Below, one piece after another: positions 9,101 to 16,649 of a stretch of 50,883 nt of DNA. This DNA is from a virus. A model generated the notes under the pieces. The model saw only the letters and a list, made by a program, of their open reading frames with translations. It searched no databases and was not told the DNA's origin. The stretch lies in the IMG/VR virus record IMGVR_UViG_3300036790_000239, positions 1 through 50,883 of that record; one strand, 5' to 3'. A program made the translations under genes and the position numbers. Position 1 is the first letter of the stretch. The number at the start of each line of letters is the position of its first letter.

Positions 9101-9234
9101 GCGTGGAACTCGTGCCGCACCTGGTCGATCAGGCCACGGCTCGTCCCACGGGCGAGCGGGGAATTCTGGCAATTTGGAGGAATAACAGCCGCGTGATCAT
9201 CGACCGGGCATTCACCCTGCTTGTCGTCGCGTAG
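6103..9234 (+). CDS. Capsid maturation protease fused to HK97-type major capsid protein
   Basis: A single 1043-residue frame from ATG 6103 (AGAGGTG upstream). Residues 15-190 are a ClpP-like (S14) protease: INSPGGDVFDAFAIYQAL, the Ser motif SLAASAASVIAMAG (Ser near 92) and QLMIHDAW (His near 115). Residues 287-325 are rich in His. Residues about 370-470 include ALPHHYQPSGPPNAAGVRNSLSRLPQTQ, a segment often attached to prohead proteases. Residues 528-1043 are the capsid: a coiled-coil delta domain (IEDRAARRGEIEARL) and the HK97 fold up to FTLLVVA. No stop separates them. A ribosome binding site before GTG 7684 should allow separate capsid synthesis. Confidence 0.9.
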   Translation: MPVSRRARGNSEDGWYRINNLANGPTQILIYSEIGFWGVTAQDFIRDLGAVSGPVEVKINSPGGDVFDAFAIYQALASRPGVTTIVDSLAASAASVIAMAGEQRLMAKTSQLMIHDAWTVSDGNADDLRHMAGRLDITSAQIAGVYADAAGGSADDWREQMRAETWYTPEQALDAGLITGIIPAGRTPAPAGAGAAAAGAGIQASAQQHPQAAVPLGDGWVQDPDGTVRFDPDGDGDDDSTPEGDTDHDYWAADGTPLQPVPPCPAMPAARAEPGVNAAGARHEPIAGAHSHPHPAYGSQGGDAMHSHMHEHAMDASHDHAHGGGDDTGGDGSQDSAAAAIRAHFGLTDEQAQALPEAERALLLASLGGPGHRILAADADGSPWDAARAWASGAASDDPAAFYSGICAGKKAGDPATQAAHALPHHYQPSGPPNAAGVRNSLSRLPQTQGLTNEAAAKSHLQAHMKAINPDWEPSDTAAPQPEGGAGGLPQARNPSPPTPATAQSAAPGSTGPHPHPDGHAVQEGNTVTTMSIEDRAARRGEIEARLTEIGGEHGDREFPEPVQAEWDTLTAELDGHAQLLARHEEGIKARRERLGAIAARQQGERVDGGAAGYTAPDGGTDGAQAPGRVPPAYRGPQNRAPGSPALTHGRTDTSIYDLDDLRKRSRSAEEMVALCRDNALHAVERAVFPGSPDRERAQATVERLLARVPDENGTLAKRILATGNPVYARAWGRAVARVSTSVLTQDEIMALSLGTGSDGGFAVPFELDPTIILTSDSAISPLRAISRVVQITGKEYDLVTSTGITVTRSAEASAVPENNPTLAQPTIKAERVTGFIPFSVEVEQDWQAMQSEMMMLLADAKDVEECSSFTLGDGTGTNASGIIGTLSSGSNVSGTGGSGALAAEDLDALENAAAPRFRPRAVWMASKTAYNAYRALLAAQASSAGDDWARPSEGQPPRLRGYAAYENSEMTTAHTTGSKVIILGDFGRGFLIVDRLGMSVELVPHLVDQATARPTGERGILAIWRNNSRVIIDRAFTLLVVA
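7671..7686 (+). promoter_or_regulatory. Internal ribosome binding site and GTG start for free capsid protein
   Basis: GGAAGG at 7671-7676 stands 7 bases before GTG 7684, in frame with the fusion. Initiation here gives a 516-residue protein beginning MTTMSIEDRAARRGE, the expected size and start of an HK97-type capsid precursor with its delta domain. This would supply hundreds of capsid copies against few protease copies. Confidence 0.75.
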
Positions 9235-9298
9235 CAGGCCCGGTTCTGCGGCCAGGCGCTCCTGTTCGGCTAACCCCCTGGCCAGGAGGTGTCCCCCG

Positions 9299-9529
9299 TT
9301 GTCTCCTGACCGCATCGCTGCCTCCTACCGCCCGGACGGTTCCTGGGCCTGCACGCGGGACCGGGTCACCAGTCCCTGTGGTGAATGCGACGGCTGCCGC
9401 CACGTCCAGGCCGGGAACCTCGGCGCCGCGCCGGGCCAGCCCGGCGGCCTGCGCCTGTCCGATGACTCCAGGGGCGGCTTCGCGGTACCCCGCGAACTGG
9501 CCGGGCATCCCATCCGCCGCACCCGCTGA
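9299..9529 (+). CDS. Small Cys-rich protein
   Basis: About 76 residues from TTG 9299, chosen because GGAGG at 9285-9289 is 9 bases upstream and an earlier start would run back into the capsid gene. It contains CTRDRVTSPCGECDGCRH, a possible metal site, followed by a Gly-rich tail. Function unknown; it lies in the head-gene block between the capsid and the next small gene. Confidence 0.5.
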   Translation: MSPDRIAASYRPDGSWACTRDRVTSPCGECDGCRHVQAGNLGAAPGQPGGLRLSDDSRGGFAVPRELAGHPIRRTR

Positions 9530-9541
9530 AAGGAAAACGCC

Positions 9542-9775
9542 ATGGCCGAGGGCAAGGTTCTTGTGGCCGCCACGTCCGCCACGTTCGACTTCGAGGGCAA
9601 GCGGGTCTGGCTCCAGCAGGGCCGTACCACGGCCCGCGAGGGACACCCGGTCACCAGGGGCCGTGAGCACCTGTGGAAGCCGCTGGCCGTGGACTTCGAG
9701 ACCGAAGCGCCAAAGGCCCCGGCGGCGAAGGGCCAGCAGGCCGCGCAGTCAAGATCCGGCCAGAAGACGGCCTGA
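9542..9775 (+). CDS. Small head-region protein
   Basis: A 77-residue protein with AAAGGA before ATG 9542. The N-terminal 50 residues are beta-like (KVLVAATSATFDFEGKRVWLQQGRTTAREGHPV) and the tail is Ala/Gln/Lys rich. The position after the capsid suggests a head completion or decoration role (inference). Confidence 0.65.
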   Translation: MAEGKVLVAATSATFDFEGKRVWLQQGRTTAREGHPVTRGREHLWKPLAVDFETEAPKAPAAKGQQAAQSRSGQKTA

Positions 9776-9816
9776 GCAGGGAACACCCAAATACCCAGCA
9801 GCAAAGGAGGCCTGCG

Positions 9817-10326
9817 GTGCCAGGACTCGGTGAAGACTATGACATCTCGATCGGTGTCGCCCCGTCCGATCTTTCGGTGGCGGCCAGTACCGGCAAGCGG
9901 ATCTGCATGTCTGGTGTGGAAAGCGTGGACGTGGTCCTGTTCAAGGGCGCGGGAACTGCCGGGGATGACCCGGCGGTGACGCTGGTCGCCTCCACTGCGG
10001 CGACCGGGGGCACGTCGGCTAACCTCGCGGTCGTCAGCGACTACCACCTGAAGGATGCGACCGCGCTGGCCGGGACGGAAACGTGGGCGAAGAAAACCCA
10101 GGGCGCCGCGGCGACGGTCACCGACCCAGGCGGCGCGGGCACCTCGGCCGAGCACCAGCAGATCGCGGTGATCCACGTCCGGGCGGACGACATGCCCGCG
10201 GGGAAGCCGTACCTGAGCCTGAACATCGCCGACGTGGGCGCCAACGCCCAGATCGGGGCGGTGCTGTACATCACCCATCCCACTATCAGGGAAGAGCCGG
10301 AGAGCCTCCCCGCCCCGCTGCGGTAG
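9817..10326 (+). CDS. Head accessory/decoration protein candidate
   Basis: A 169-residue protein from GTG 9817, with AAAGGAGG at 9803-9810. An upstream in-frame extension to 9673 would overlap the previous gene and is not favoured. It is acidic and beta-rich (CMSGVESVDVVLFKGAGTAGDDPAVTLV, QQIAVIHVRADDM, YLSLNIADVG). The size and place suit a capsid decoration or minor head protein, but no family is recognised. Confidence 0.6.
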   Translation: MPGLGEDYDISIGVAPSDLSVAASTGKRICMSGVESVDVVLFKGAGTAGDDPAVTLVASTAATGGTSANLAVVSDYHLKDATALAGTETWAKKTQGAAATVTDPGGAGTSAEHQQIAVIHVRADDMPAGKPYLSLNIADVGANAQIGAVLYITHPTIREEPESLPAPLR

Positions 10327-10331
10327 GCGCT

Positions 10332-10490
10332 CTGGCTAGTGCATCGGGGGCCGAGGCGAACGGCCCGCACGACCAGGCCGCCTACCAGACGTGGCGGCGG
10401 GAGCGGATGGCCAGCGGCGTGGCCACTGTCCTCAAGGTGGCGGGTCAGCCCGCCAGGAAGGGTGCCAGCGATGGCCAAGTACCTATTTGA
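10332..10490 (+). CDS. Possible small reading frame without a clear start
   Basis: The frame reads SGAEANGPHDQAAYQTWRRER then MASGVATVLKVAGQPARKG with normal codon use, filling the gap between two genes. The only start near its beginning is CTG 10332, without a ribosome binding site. It could be a real mini-protein, a frameshift extension of the preceding gene, or chance. Confidence 0.3.
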   Translation: MASASGAEANGPHDQAAYQTWRRERMASGVATVLKVAGQPARKGASDGQVPI

Positions 10491-10785
10491 GCACCCGGCT
10501 GAGGCGGGACTGGGTGAGCATCACGCGGATCCGGGTGCGCCGCCGCTGGAGGAGCGCTCCGCGGTCCGGCACGGCGCGGCCGGTGCACCGCAGCACCCGG
10601 CGCAGGACGGCGAGCTGACCATGGCCGACCTGGACATGCCGCACGGCACGCTTGTGGAGCTGCACGGCCACGACGAGGACCGCGGCCTGGTCCAGGTGGA
10701 CTGGGTGGACAAGTTCGGCAACGACCGCCGCACCTCCATCGACCCCGGGTTTTTCGCTGAGCACTTCCGTGAGGTGGGCACGTGA
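10471..10785 (+). CDS. Small head-region protein, unknown
   Basis: A 104-residue protein from ATG 10471 with GGAAGGG at 10456-10462. The N-terminal half is low complexity (HPAEAGLGEHHADPGAPPL). The C-terminal half is compact (MPHGTLVELHGHDEDRGLVQV, VDKFGNDRRTSIDPGFFAEHF) and looks like a small beta-barrel. It ends in a GTGA overlap with the next gene. Function not recognised. Confidence 0.6.
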   Translation: MAKYLFEHPAEAGLGEHHADPGAPPLEERSAVRHGAAGAPQHPAQDGELTMADLDMPHGTLVELHGHDEDRGLVQVDWVDKFGNDRRTSIDPGFFAEHFREVGT

Positions 10786-11219
10786 GCACGATCAGCGCCG
10801 GGCAGATCCTGGAATACAGCGAGAAGCGCGCCCTGCAGGCCGCGTGCGGGTCGTCGGTGTCCACCTCGGGCACCGCACCGAACCTGGCGCTGTCCACGAA
10901 CGCCGCGTCTGGGTCGTTCGACAACACCTGGGTGTCCACGTCGTCCATCGCCGAGTACGGCGCGTCCGGGTACAGCCGGCAGGGCTACACCGTGGGCACG
11001 CCCAGCTCGGCCAGCCCGTCGGTGATCTCCAACTCCAACACGATCACTTTCGGGCCGACCAGCTCCAGCCCGGGGACGACGGTCACCTGGGGTGCGCTGT
11101 GCGACGCCAGCTCGGGCGCAGCGAACCTGCACATCGCGTTCCTGCTCGGCACCGCGCGCACCCCGATCAGCGGGGACAGCCTGCAGGCGGCGGCAGCGTC
11201 GTTCACCTGCAGTGTGTAG
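10782..11219 (+). CDS. Structural protein, Ser/Thr/Gly-rich
   Basis: A 145-residue protein starting at GTG 10782 (GTGA overlap). The first 20 residues are helical (ISAGQILEYSEKRALQAA), the rest is Ser/Thr/Gly-rich and beta-like (YGASGYSRQGYTVGTPSS, FGPTSSSPGTTVTWGALC). Such composition is typical of virion surface or fibre proteins. The adjacent large gene at 11602 has similar composition. The exact role is unknown. Confidence 0.65.
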   Translation: MSTISAGQILEYSEKRALQAACGSSVSTSGTAPNLALSTNAASGSFDNTWVSTSSIAEYGASGYSRQGYTVGTPSSASPSVISNSNTITFGPTSSSPGTTVTWGALCDASSGAANLHIAFLLGTARTPISGDSLQAAAASFTCSV

Positions 11220-11588
11220 ATGAGCCACGTGCCGGCCAGCCGGGGGGCGGTACCCCTGCGCCGCGCCCCGGTGATGCACTCCATCGCCCCGGCGCTGCCC
11301 GATCTCAAGGTGCCCCGCATGCACCCGTGCCAGGCCAGGGGAGTTGGGCCGGGCGCGGTCGAGTGCGGGCACACCCCGGCGTCGTACTGGCTGCGGTGGT
11401 GCCTGAACCGGCACGAGCGGGAGTGCTGGCTGTGCGGCGCGCATGCCCTGATGCTCGCGGCCGGGCAGAGTTGCTGCGCGGAGTGCCTGGCCCGGTCGGT
11501 CAAGGCAACCGCATTCCTCAAGCCGCTGGACCTGCTGCTGGCCGGGCACGCCACCGAGCCCAGGACCCGGGCGGTGCTGTTGCGCTGA
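11220..11588 (+). CDS. Cys-rich small protein, possible zinc binding
   Basis: A 122-residue protein, starting one base after the preceding stop. Residues 35-100 contain HPCQARG, VECGHTPAS, CLNRHERECWLCGAHALML and SCCAECLARS, enough Cys/His for one or two metal sites. No family recognised. It is unusual to find such a protein within the virion-gene block. Confidence 0.6.
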   Translation: MSHVPASRGAVPLRRAPVMHSIAPALPDLKVPRMHPCQARGVGPGAVECGHTPASYWLRWCLNRHERECWLCGAHALMLAAGQSCCAECLARSVKATAFLKPLDLLLAGHATEPRTRAVLLR

Positions 11589-11601
11589 ACGGGAGGCGGC
11601 C

Positions 11602-14424
11602 GTGTCCACGCAACTGTTCCTGCGCAACATGGCGTCCGACCTGGTGGCGTCCGGCAACCTGGCGCTGTGGCCGGTGCGCGGCACCACCTCGGTCAGCGTC
11701 GCGACCACCACCATCGCGTCCGGCACCGACATTCAGGCCACCTACACCGCGGGCGGCACCGCGCTGGTGTGGCTGAGCCCGCCGCTCGCCGCCGTGTCCA
11801 TCTCGGGTGCCATCACCGTTAACATCCGCGGCAAAGAGTCGCTGTCCACGGTGAACGCGTGCGCCGGGATCAAGATCGAGCGCACTGACGGTCAGGGGAA
11901 CGTGCTCGGCACCCTGGTGAGCGACCAGGCGATCACCGGGACCGAGTTCACCACCTCCGACGCGGCCACGTCCGGGTCCGCGACGCGGACCCCCGCGGCG
12001 GTCAGCCTGAACGACGGGGACCGGCTCAAGGTCACCGTGTACACCAGGAACGCGGGCACGATGGCGTCCGGCACCGTGACCTATACCATCGACGCGCCCA
12101 CCTCGGGCAATGCCGGGGACAGCTTCGTCACGTTCACCGAGACGCTGGCCTACCTGCCGCCCACCGTCCCGTGGGTGTGCGGCGACGGTGCCAGCTCGGC
12201 CCTGGCCACCTGCCCGCTGACCGTGCCGGTGCCGGTGCCCGCCGGGTCGGTCATCGCGGTGTTCGGCAGCTCCAGCTCCGGTGGCATCACCGGGGTGGCT
12301 GACAGCCGGTCCAATACGTACACGTTCCGCAAGTCGGTCACCACCAGCCAGAACGACGGCTACTACTCCGGGGCCATCGCCACGGCGTTGCAGGCCGGTG
12401 ACATCATCACCGTGTCCAAGTCCGGGGCGTCCGGCGGGATGGTGTGCTCCGCGGTCGCGGAGCCGCGGGCCACCGCGGTGGACACCACCCCGAGCGTCAC
12501 CGCGGCCGGGACCAGCACCGCGCCGTCCGCGACCAGCGGCACCCTGGGCCAGGCGGCCGAGACCCTGATCGCGTTCATCTCCAACGCCGGGTCCACCCAG
12601 CCGGTGTGGACCGCCGCATCCGGGTTCGACGCGCCCGGGGTGGGCGGCGGCGCGTCGAATGTGTCCGGGTCGGTGCACGGGTCCACCAGTTACAAGACGG
12701 TGGCCGCGACGACCGCGCAGACCGCGTCGGCCGCGCTGGGCAGTTCGCTGGCGTGGGAAGTCATCGTTGCCTGCATCAAGATCTCCTGGCCGGCGGCGGG
12801 GACGGCCGCAGGGTCCAGCAGTGCATCGGGTGACCTGACCCCGGCGAATACGACGTGGGAGCTGGACGGGTCCGCGGCGAACAGCCCGGATGCGACCGGC
12901 GCCCCGGGGGAGATCTACGCCACCGCCGGGACCGCTGCGAACACCTCGGCCACCACCGCCACCGCCACGGCGGCGCTGGCCGTGACTGGCTCGGCCAGCG
13001 CCAGCAGCCACACTGCGGGCAGCGTGGCCGGGACGTTCCCGGTGGCCGCAACGGCCAGCAGCACCAGCGCGGCCACCGGGGCGTTCCTCCCAGCGGTGAT
13101 CACCGGCACCGCGACTGCCACGAGCAGCGCGGCCGGGGCTGCCACGCAGGTGCTTGCCGCGATGGGCAGCGCCGCGAACATGCCGGCCGCAGCCGGGACG
13201 CTGCTGTTCGCCCCGGCGAAGCTGGCGGCAGCGGCCGCTGCCGCCTCCAGCGCGGCCGGGTTCCTGAACTACCGGACCACCGGTTCGGCGGCCGCTAGCA
13301 GCTCGGCGGCCGGTGCGCTCACCTCGGTACTCACCGCGGCGGCCAGCGCGGGCGGGGCCAGCACTGCGGCCGGGGACATCAGCCAGACTCTGGCTGCCAC
13401 CGGCAGCGCGGTGGCCACCTCGTCCGCGCCAGGCGCCCTGCTGTTTGTCCCGGCGGCGCTGGCGGCCACGGCCACGAGCACGACGGCCGCAGCCGGGCTC
13501 GTGGATTACACCACCTCCGGGACGGCCGGTTCGGCCAGCGCGGCGGCCGGCACCCTGACCGGGGTTCTGGCCGTGGCCGGCCCGGCCGCCAGCACCAGCA
13601 CTGCCACTGGCGGCCCGGCCCAGGCGCTGGCCGCCAGTGCCACCGCGGCGGCCAGCTCGGCGGCGGCCGGGCTCGTGGACTACCTGACAGCGGGCCGCGC
13701 GGCTAGCAGCTCGGCCGCGTCCGGGGTCACCACTGCTGCCCTGGAAGCAGGCGCGTCCGCCGTGGCCGTCAGCTCTGCGGCCGGGACCCTGCTGTTCGGC
13801 TATGCGCAACTCTCGGGAGACGCCCCGGACGCGTCAGCCGCAGTTGGGGACCTGACCACCGCTGGCCAGGTCGCACTCACCGGCTCCGCGAGCCACGCCA
13901 GCATTACGGCTGGGGCGCTGATCCTGGCCCCGGGTGCGGTCGACGGCGTGGCCACTGCCACGTCCACCGCATCGGGCGTGTTCGCACCCGCAGTGATCAC
14001 CGGCTCGGCGGCCAGCACCGCGGCCGCTAGCGGCGACGTGGCCGCGACGCTGACGGCCGCCGGCACGGCGGCTGGTGGCAGCACGGCCAGCGGGGTCCTG
14101 GCACCGGCCGCAGGCGTGGCTGGAACTGCGGCGGCCTCCAGTAGCGCATCCGGCGCGTTCCTGGCCGCGGCGCTCGCCGGGACCGCCGCCGGGCTCAGTT
14201 CCGCGTCCGGCGGCGTGGCCGTGTCGCAGCCAGCGGCATACGGGACCGCGGTCGCGGCCCAGATGCCCTTGCCGGCCGCCCTGGCCGGGCAGCTCCTCAT
14301 CCCGCAGGCGGTGACCGGGATCATGGCGCTCCCGCAGGCGATACAGGGACAAGGGCAGGCCGCGGCGGCCAGGTCACAGCAGGGCCAGATGATGCTCGCG
14401 CACGCGGAGGGAGGCCGCCCGTGA
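11602..14424 (+). CDS. Large repeat-containing virion protein (head fibre/decoration candidate)
   Basis: A 940-residue protein from GTG 11602 (GGGAGG 7 bases upstream). Residues 1-185 form a beta-rich domain (TDIQATYTAGGTALVWL, AITVNIRGKESLS, VTYTIDAPTS). Residues 190-395 form a second (VPAGSVIAVFGSSSSGGITG, NTYTFRKSVTTS). Residues 400-880 are about 24 tandem repeats of some 20 residues. A basic Gln/Ala-rich tail ends it. Its place between capsid and head-tail connector suggests a long surface fibre or capsid decoration rather than a tail tip protein (inference). The repeat codons vary, so the repeat is old at protein level. Confidence 0.75.
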   Translation: MSTQLFLRNMASDLVASGNLALWPVRGTTSVSVATTTIASGTDIQATYTAGGTALVWLSPPLAAVSISGAITVNIRGKESLSTVNACAGIKIERTDGQGNVLGTLVSDQAITGTEFTTSDAATSGSATRTPAAVSLNDGDRLKVTVYTRNAGTMASGTVTYTIDAPTSGNAGDSFVTFTETLAYLPPTVPWVCGDGASSALATCPLTVPVPVPAGSVIAVFGSSSSGGITGVADSRSNTYTFRKSVTTSQNDGYYSGAIATALQAGDIITVSKSGASGGMVCSAVAEPRATAVDTTPSVTAAGTSTAPSATSGTLGQAAETLIAFISNAGSTQPVWTAASGFDAPGVGGGASNVSGSVHGSTSYKTVAATTAQTASAALGSSLAWEVIVACIKISWPAAGTAAGSSSASGDLTPANTTWELDGSAANSPDATGAPGEIYATAGTAANTSATTATATAALAVTGSASASSHTAGSVAGTFPVAATASSTSAATGAFLPAVITGTATATSSAAGAATQVLAAMGSAANMPAAAGTLLFAPAKLAAAAAAASSAAGFLNYRTTGSAAASSSAAGALTSVLTAAASAGGASTAAGDISQTLAATGSAVATSSAPGALLFVPAALAATATSTTAAAGLVDYTTSGTAGSASAAAGTLTGVLAVAGPAASTSTATGGPAQALAASATAAASSAAAGLVDYLTAGRAASSSAASGVTTAALEAGASAVAVSSAAGTLLFGYAQLSGDAPDASAAVGDLTTAGQVALTGSASHASITAGALILAPGAVDGVATATSTASGVFAPAVITGSAASTAAASGDVAATLTAAGTAAGGSTASGVLAPAAGVAGTAAASSSASGAFLAAALAGTAAGLSSASGGVAVSQPAAYGTAVAAQMPLPAALAGQLLIPQAVTGIMALPQAIQGQGQAAAARSQQGQMMLAHAEGGRP
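12799..14238 (+). repeat. Tandem protein repeat, about 24 units of 20 codons
   Basis: 1440 bases encode about 24 units with the loose consensus G-[ST]-A-x-A-x-S-[ST]-A-[AS]-G-x-[LF], then 6-8 variable, mostly apolar residues. Examples are GTATATSSAAGAATQVLAAM, GSAAASSSAAGALTSVLTA and GTAAASSSASGAFLAAALA. Units are 17-22 residues. The regular length suggests a beta-solenoid or stacked short strands. Confidence 0.8.
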
Positions 14425-15245
14425 TCGGCTCCGGCGCCGTGTACCCCATCGCGTTCGACGTGCTCGATGCCACCGGCACGCTCACCCACGCTGACACGGC
14501 CAGCCTGGTCATCACCCTGCCCGACGGCACCACCGCCAGCCCCGCGATCACCGACGATGCCGTCCCGGGCCAGTACCGGCTCGCCTACCAGACCACGATG
14601 GCCGGCCGGCACACCCTTCACGCGGAAACCACGGGCCCGGTCACCGCCTACGACGACGAGTTCGATGTCAGCCCCACCCCGTGGATGGCGATCGTCTCAC
14701 TCGCCGACGCGAAGCAGCACCTGCGGATGGATCCCGCCGACACCAGCGAGGACGACGAGCTGCGAGGCTTCGTCGCGGCGGCGACGGGGGCCGTGGAGCT
14801 GTACAAGCACGAGGTGATCGCCCGCCGGTCCATCACCGATGAGATCGACCTGTGCCGGGCCGGCTACCGTGGCGCGCGCAGGTTCCGGGTCTGGTCGGCC
14901 CCCGTCATCTCCCTGGTCTCCGTGGCCAGCTGGGACGGCGCCACCACCTGGGATGTCACCCAGATGCGGGTCAGCGAGTCCGGGCTGGTCCGCGTGATGG
15001 GCGCCCTGCCGGTCAGGGGCCTGGTGGATGTCACCTACCTCGCGGGCTACCAGGTGATCCCCGACCACTACCGGCAGGGTGCCCTGGTCGTCCTGCAGCA
15101 CGCGTGGGAAAGTCAGCGCGGCGGCGGCACCGTGTCCTCCGGGGTGATCGGCCCCGAGGAAGTGCGCGTCCGGTCCGTGTCGGCTTTTACCGTGCCGAAC
15201 AAGGCGAAGGAGTATCTCGGACCGCCGCGACCGGTGGTGGCCTGA
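14421..15245 (+). CDS. Head-tail connector (gp6-like) with N-terminal Ig-like domain
   Basis: A 274-residue protein, GTG overlapping the previous stop. Residues 1-85 look like an Ig-like strand domain (YPIAFDVLDATGTLTHADTASLVITLPDG). From about residue 92, VSLADAKQHLRMDPADTSEDDELRGFVAAATGAVELY is the hallmark of phage gp6-like head-tail adaptors, continuing through VDVTYLAGYQVIPDHYRQGALVVLQHAWESQRGG. It forms the ring below the portal. The added N-terminal domain is unusual for the family, whose members are usually about 100-200 residues. Confidence 0.8.
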   Translation: MIGSGAVYPIAFDVLDATGTLTHADTASLVITLPDGTTASPAITDDAVPGQYRLAYQTTMAGRHTLHAETTGPVTAYDDEFDVSPTPWMAIVSLADAKQHLRMDPADTSEDDELRGFVAAATGAVELYKHEVIARRSITDEIDLCRAGYRGARRFRVWSAPVISLVSVASWDGATTWDVTQMRVSESGLVRVMGALPVRGLVDVTYLAGYQVIPDHYRQGALVVLQHAWESQRGGGTVSSGVIGPEEVRVRSVSAFTVPNKAKEYLGPPRPVVA

Positions 15246-15508
15246 TGCCCGTCATCCACATCGCAGGACCTGACATCCAGGTCGGCAGCCAGCTCCGCCA
15301 GCGTTGCGCCTGGTGTGGCGCGGTGCTGCTCGATTACGCCCTGGACCGGATCGCTGTACCTGCCGGCCAGGATCCGCGCCCGTCCACGTGGCCAGCCGGT
15401 GAACTGGTCGCCTGCGATGGCAGCGCCCAGTACGTCGTACCCCACGAGGACCATGCTGAGCTGCCCGAAAGCTGCTGCGGCAAGCTCGGCCACGAGGTGA
15501 CCGCATGA
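15245..15508 (+). CDS. Small protein with Cys pair
   Basis: An 87-residue protein, ATG 15245 overlapping TGA (TGATG). CAWCGAVLLDY near residue 24 and a C-terminal SCCGKLGHEV could form one zinc site. Similar Cys-pair proteins sit among connector genes in actinophages. Function unknown. It overlaps the next gene by ATGA. Confidence 0.6.
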   Translation: MPVIHIAGPDIQVGSQLRQRCAWCGAVLLDYALDRIAVPAGQDPRPSTWPAGELVACDGSAQYVVPHEDHAELPESCCGKLGHEVTA

Positions 15509-15969
15509 GCTGGTCCTCGTCTGTGCCGGGCGCTCTGGCCGGCCTCCTCGCCGCGTTCCGGGCCAGCCCGGACCTGGCCAGCCCGGTGGACATCCGCGAC
15601 GGCCCCGTGGTCACCGGCTCGGGCGCGGTGGACGCCGTGATCGCCGGCTGGCACGGCATGGAGAATGACCAGCTGGCCGTGGAAGGCCAGGCGGTCACTG
15701 AGGGCCTGGCCGGGCTGCCCGACCGGGAGCAGTACTCGATCCGGTGCGCGGCGATGAGCCTGTCCGGCACCGGTGACGTGGTCGCCGCCCGGACCCGCGC
15801 TTACGAGCTTCTCGCCGCGTGCGGGGCCGCCATCGCGGCGGACCGGAAGCTGGGCGGCGCGGTGATGCGGGCCAGCATGGGCGCCTCGTCGCTGTTCCAG
15901 GAGCCCGCTGACGGCATGAGGGCCGTCGTGGAGTTCTCCGTGGACTGCGACGCCTACACCGGCCGCTAG
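15505..15969 (+). CDS. Head completion / tail terminator protein candidate
   Basis: A 154-residue protein, ATGA overlap with the previous gene. It begins SWSSSVPGALAGLLAAFRASPDL and contains DREQYSIRCAAMSLSGTGDVVAARTRAYELLAACG and a final VVEFSVDCDAYTGR. The helix-beta pattern and size match neck/tail-terminator proteins that follow the gp6-like adaptor in siphoviruses. Assigned from position and general shape only. Confidence 0.6.
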   Translation: MSWSSSVPGALAGLLAAFRASPDLASPVDIRDGPVVTGSGAVDAVIAGWHGMENDQLAVEGQAVTEGLAGLPDREQYSIRCAAMSLSGTGDVVAARTRAYELLAACGAAIAADRKLGGAVMRASMGASSLFQEPADGMRAVVEFSVDCDAYTGR

Positions 15970-16045
15970 CGCAGCCCTCTTCTCCCTGGCCAGCCGCCCC
16001 TTGGCTTGCCGTCTGCCATGCCACCACGCAACCCGAGGAGTCCCG

Positions 16046-16408
16046 ATGGGCGCAGTGCTCACCGTGCAGAGTTTCCCCCACAACGGGGCCGCCATCAGCT
16101 ACAAAACGTCCGGTTCCAGCCCGGCCCTGGCGACCACGGCGAACACCACGCCCTGCGGCGCGGGCCTCGGCCTGCTGATCAAGAACGGCTCGGGCGGGAC
16201 GCTGACGGTCACCTTCACCGTTCCCGCCTCGATCACCGTCGATGGCATGGCGGTGGCTGCGGCCTCGGCGACGTTCACGGTCGCCACCGGGGCGGACGAG
16301 ATCTTCCCGCTGCCTGCGGCCCGGTACAAGGACCCCACGACGGGGCTGGCGACGTTCGCCCTGTCCTCAGTCACCTCAGTCAGCGCCGCCTGCATCTCAC
16401 TGAACTAG
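16046..16408 (+). CDS. Small beta-rich structural protein
   Basis: 120 residues from ATG 16046 (GAGGAG upstream); an in-frame start at 16001 lacks a binding site. The sequence is beta-rich (NGSGGTLTVTFTVPASITVDG, ASATFTVATGADEIFPLPAARY). It resembles small tail-tube-region or decoration proteins. No firm family. Confidence 0.6.
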   Translation: MGAVLTVQSFPHNGAAISYKTSGSSPALATTANTTPCGAGLGLLIKNGSGGTLTVTFTVPASITVDGMAVAAASATFTVATGADEIFPLPAARYKDPTTGLATFALSSVTSVSAACISLN

Positions 16409-16418
16409 GAGCCGCCCC

Positions 16419-16646
16419 ATGCCAGCACCCGGCTTCACGAAGATCATCCACCCGGGGAACGGGAACGTGGCCACGGTCCCGCGCTCGTCCCTCGGCTACC
16501 ACTACGCGGCCGGCTGGGCGCCCCTGGACGAGACCCCGGAGCCCACACCTGAGCGTATCCGGGAGCCGGCCGCGCTCAGGGCCTCGGACGTGCAGGCCGG
16601 CATCGCCGGTGATGACGACAGCAGCGACAACCAGGAAAGCGAGTAA
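16419..16646 (+). CDS. Small protein preceding the tail tube gene
   Basis: 75 residues, AGGAG before ATG 16419. Residues 8-45 (KIIHPGNGNVATVPRSSLGYHYAAGWAPLDE) resemble short phage proteins found beside the major tail protein. The C-terminus is acidic (GDDDSSDNQESE). Function unknown. Confidence 0.6.
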   Translation: MPAPGFTKIIHPGNGNVATVPRSSLGYHYAAGWAPLDETPEPTPERIREPAALRASDVQAGIAGDDDSSDNQESE

Positions 16647-16649
16647 CCG

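Noticed and set aside
7423-9315. 630-residue minus-strand frame opposite the capsid gene
   Set aside because: Same low-complexity composition and no start signal; the plus strand encodes the capsid.
10083-10331. Upstream part of the frame that ends at 10490
   Set aside because: Overlaps a well supported gene in another frame and is Arg/Gly/Pro-rich; only the part after 10332 might be real.
11518-13809. 763-residue minus-strand frame opposite the repeat protein
   Set aside because: Gly/Arg-rich shadow of the repeat-coding strand; no ribosome binding site or domain.
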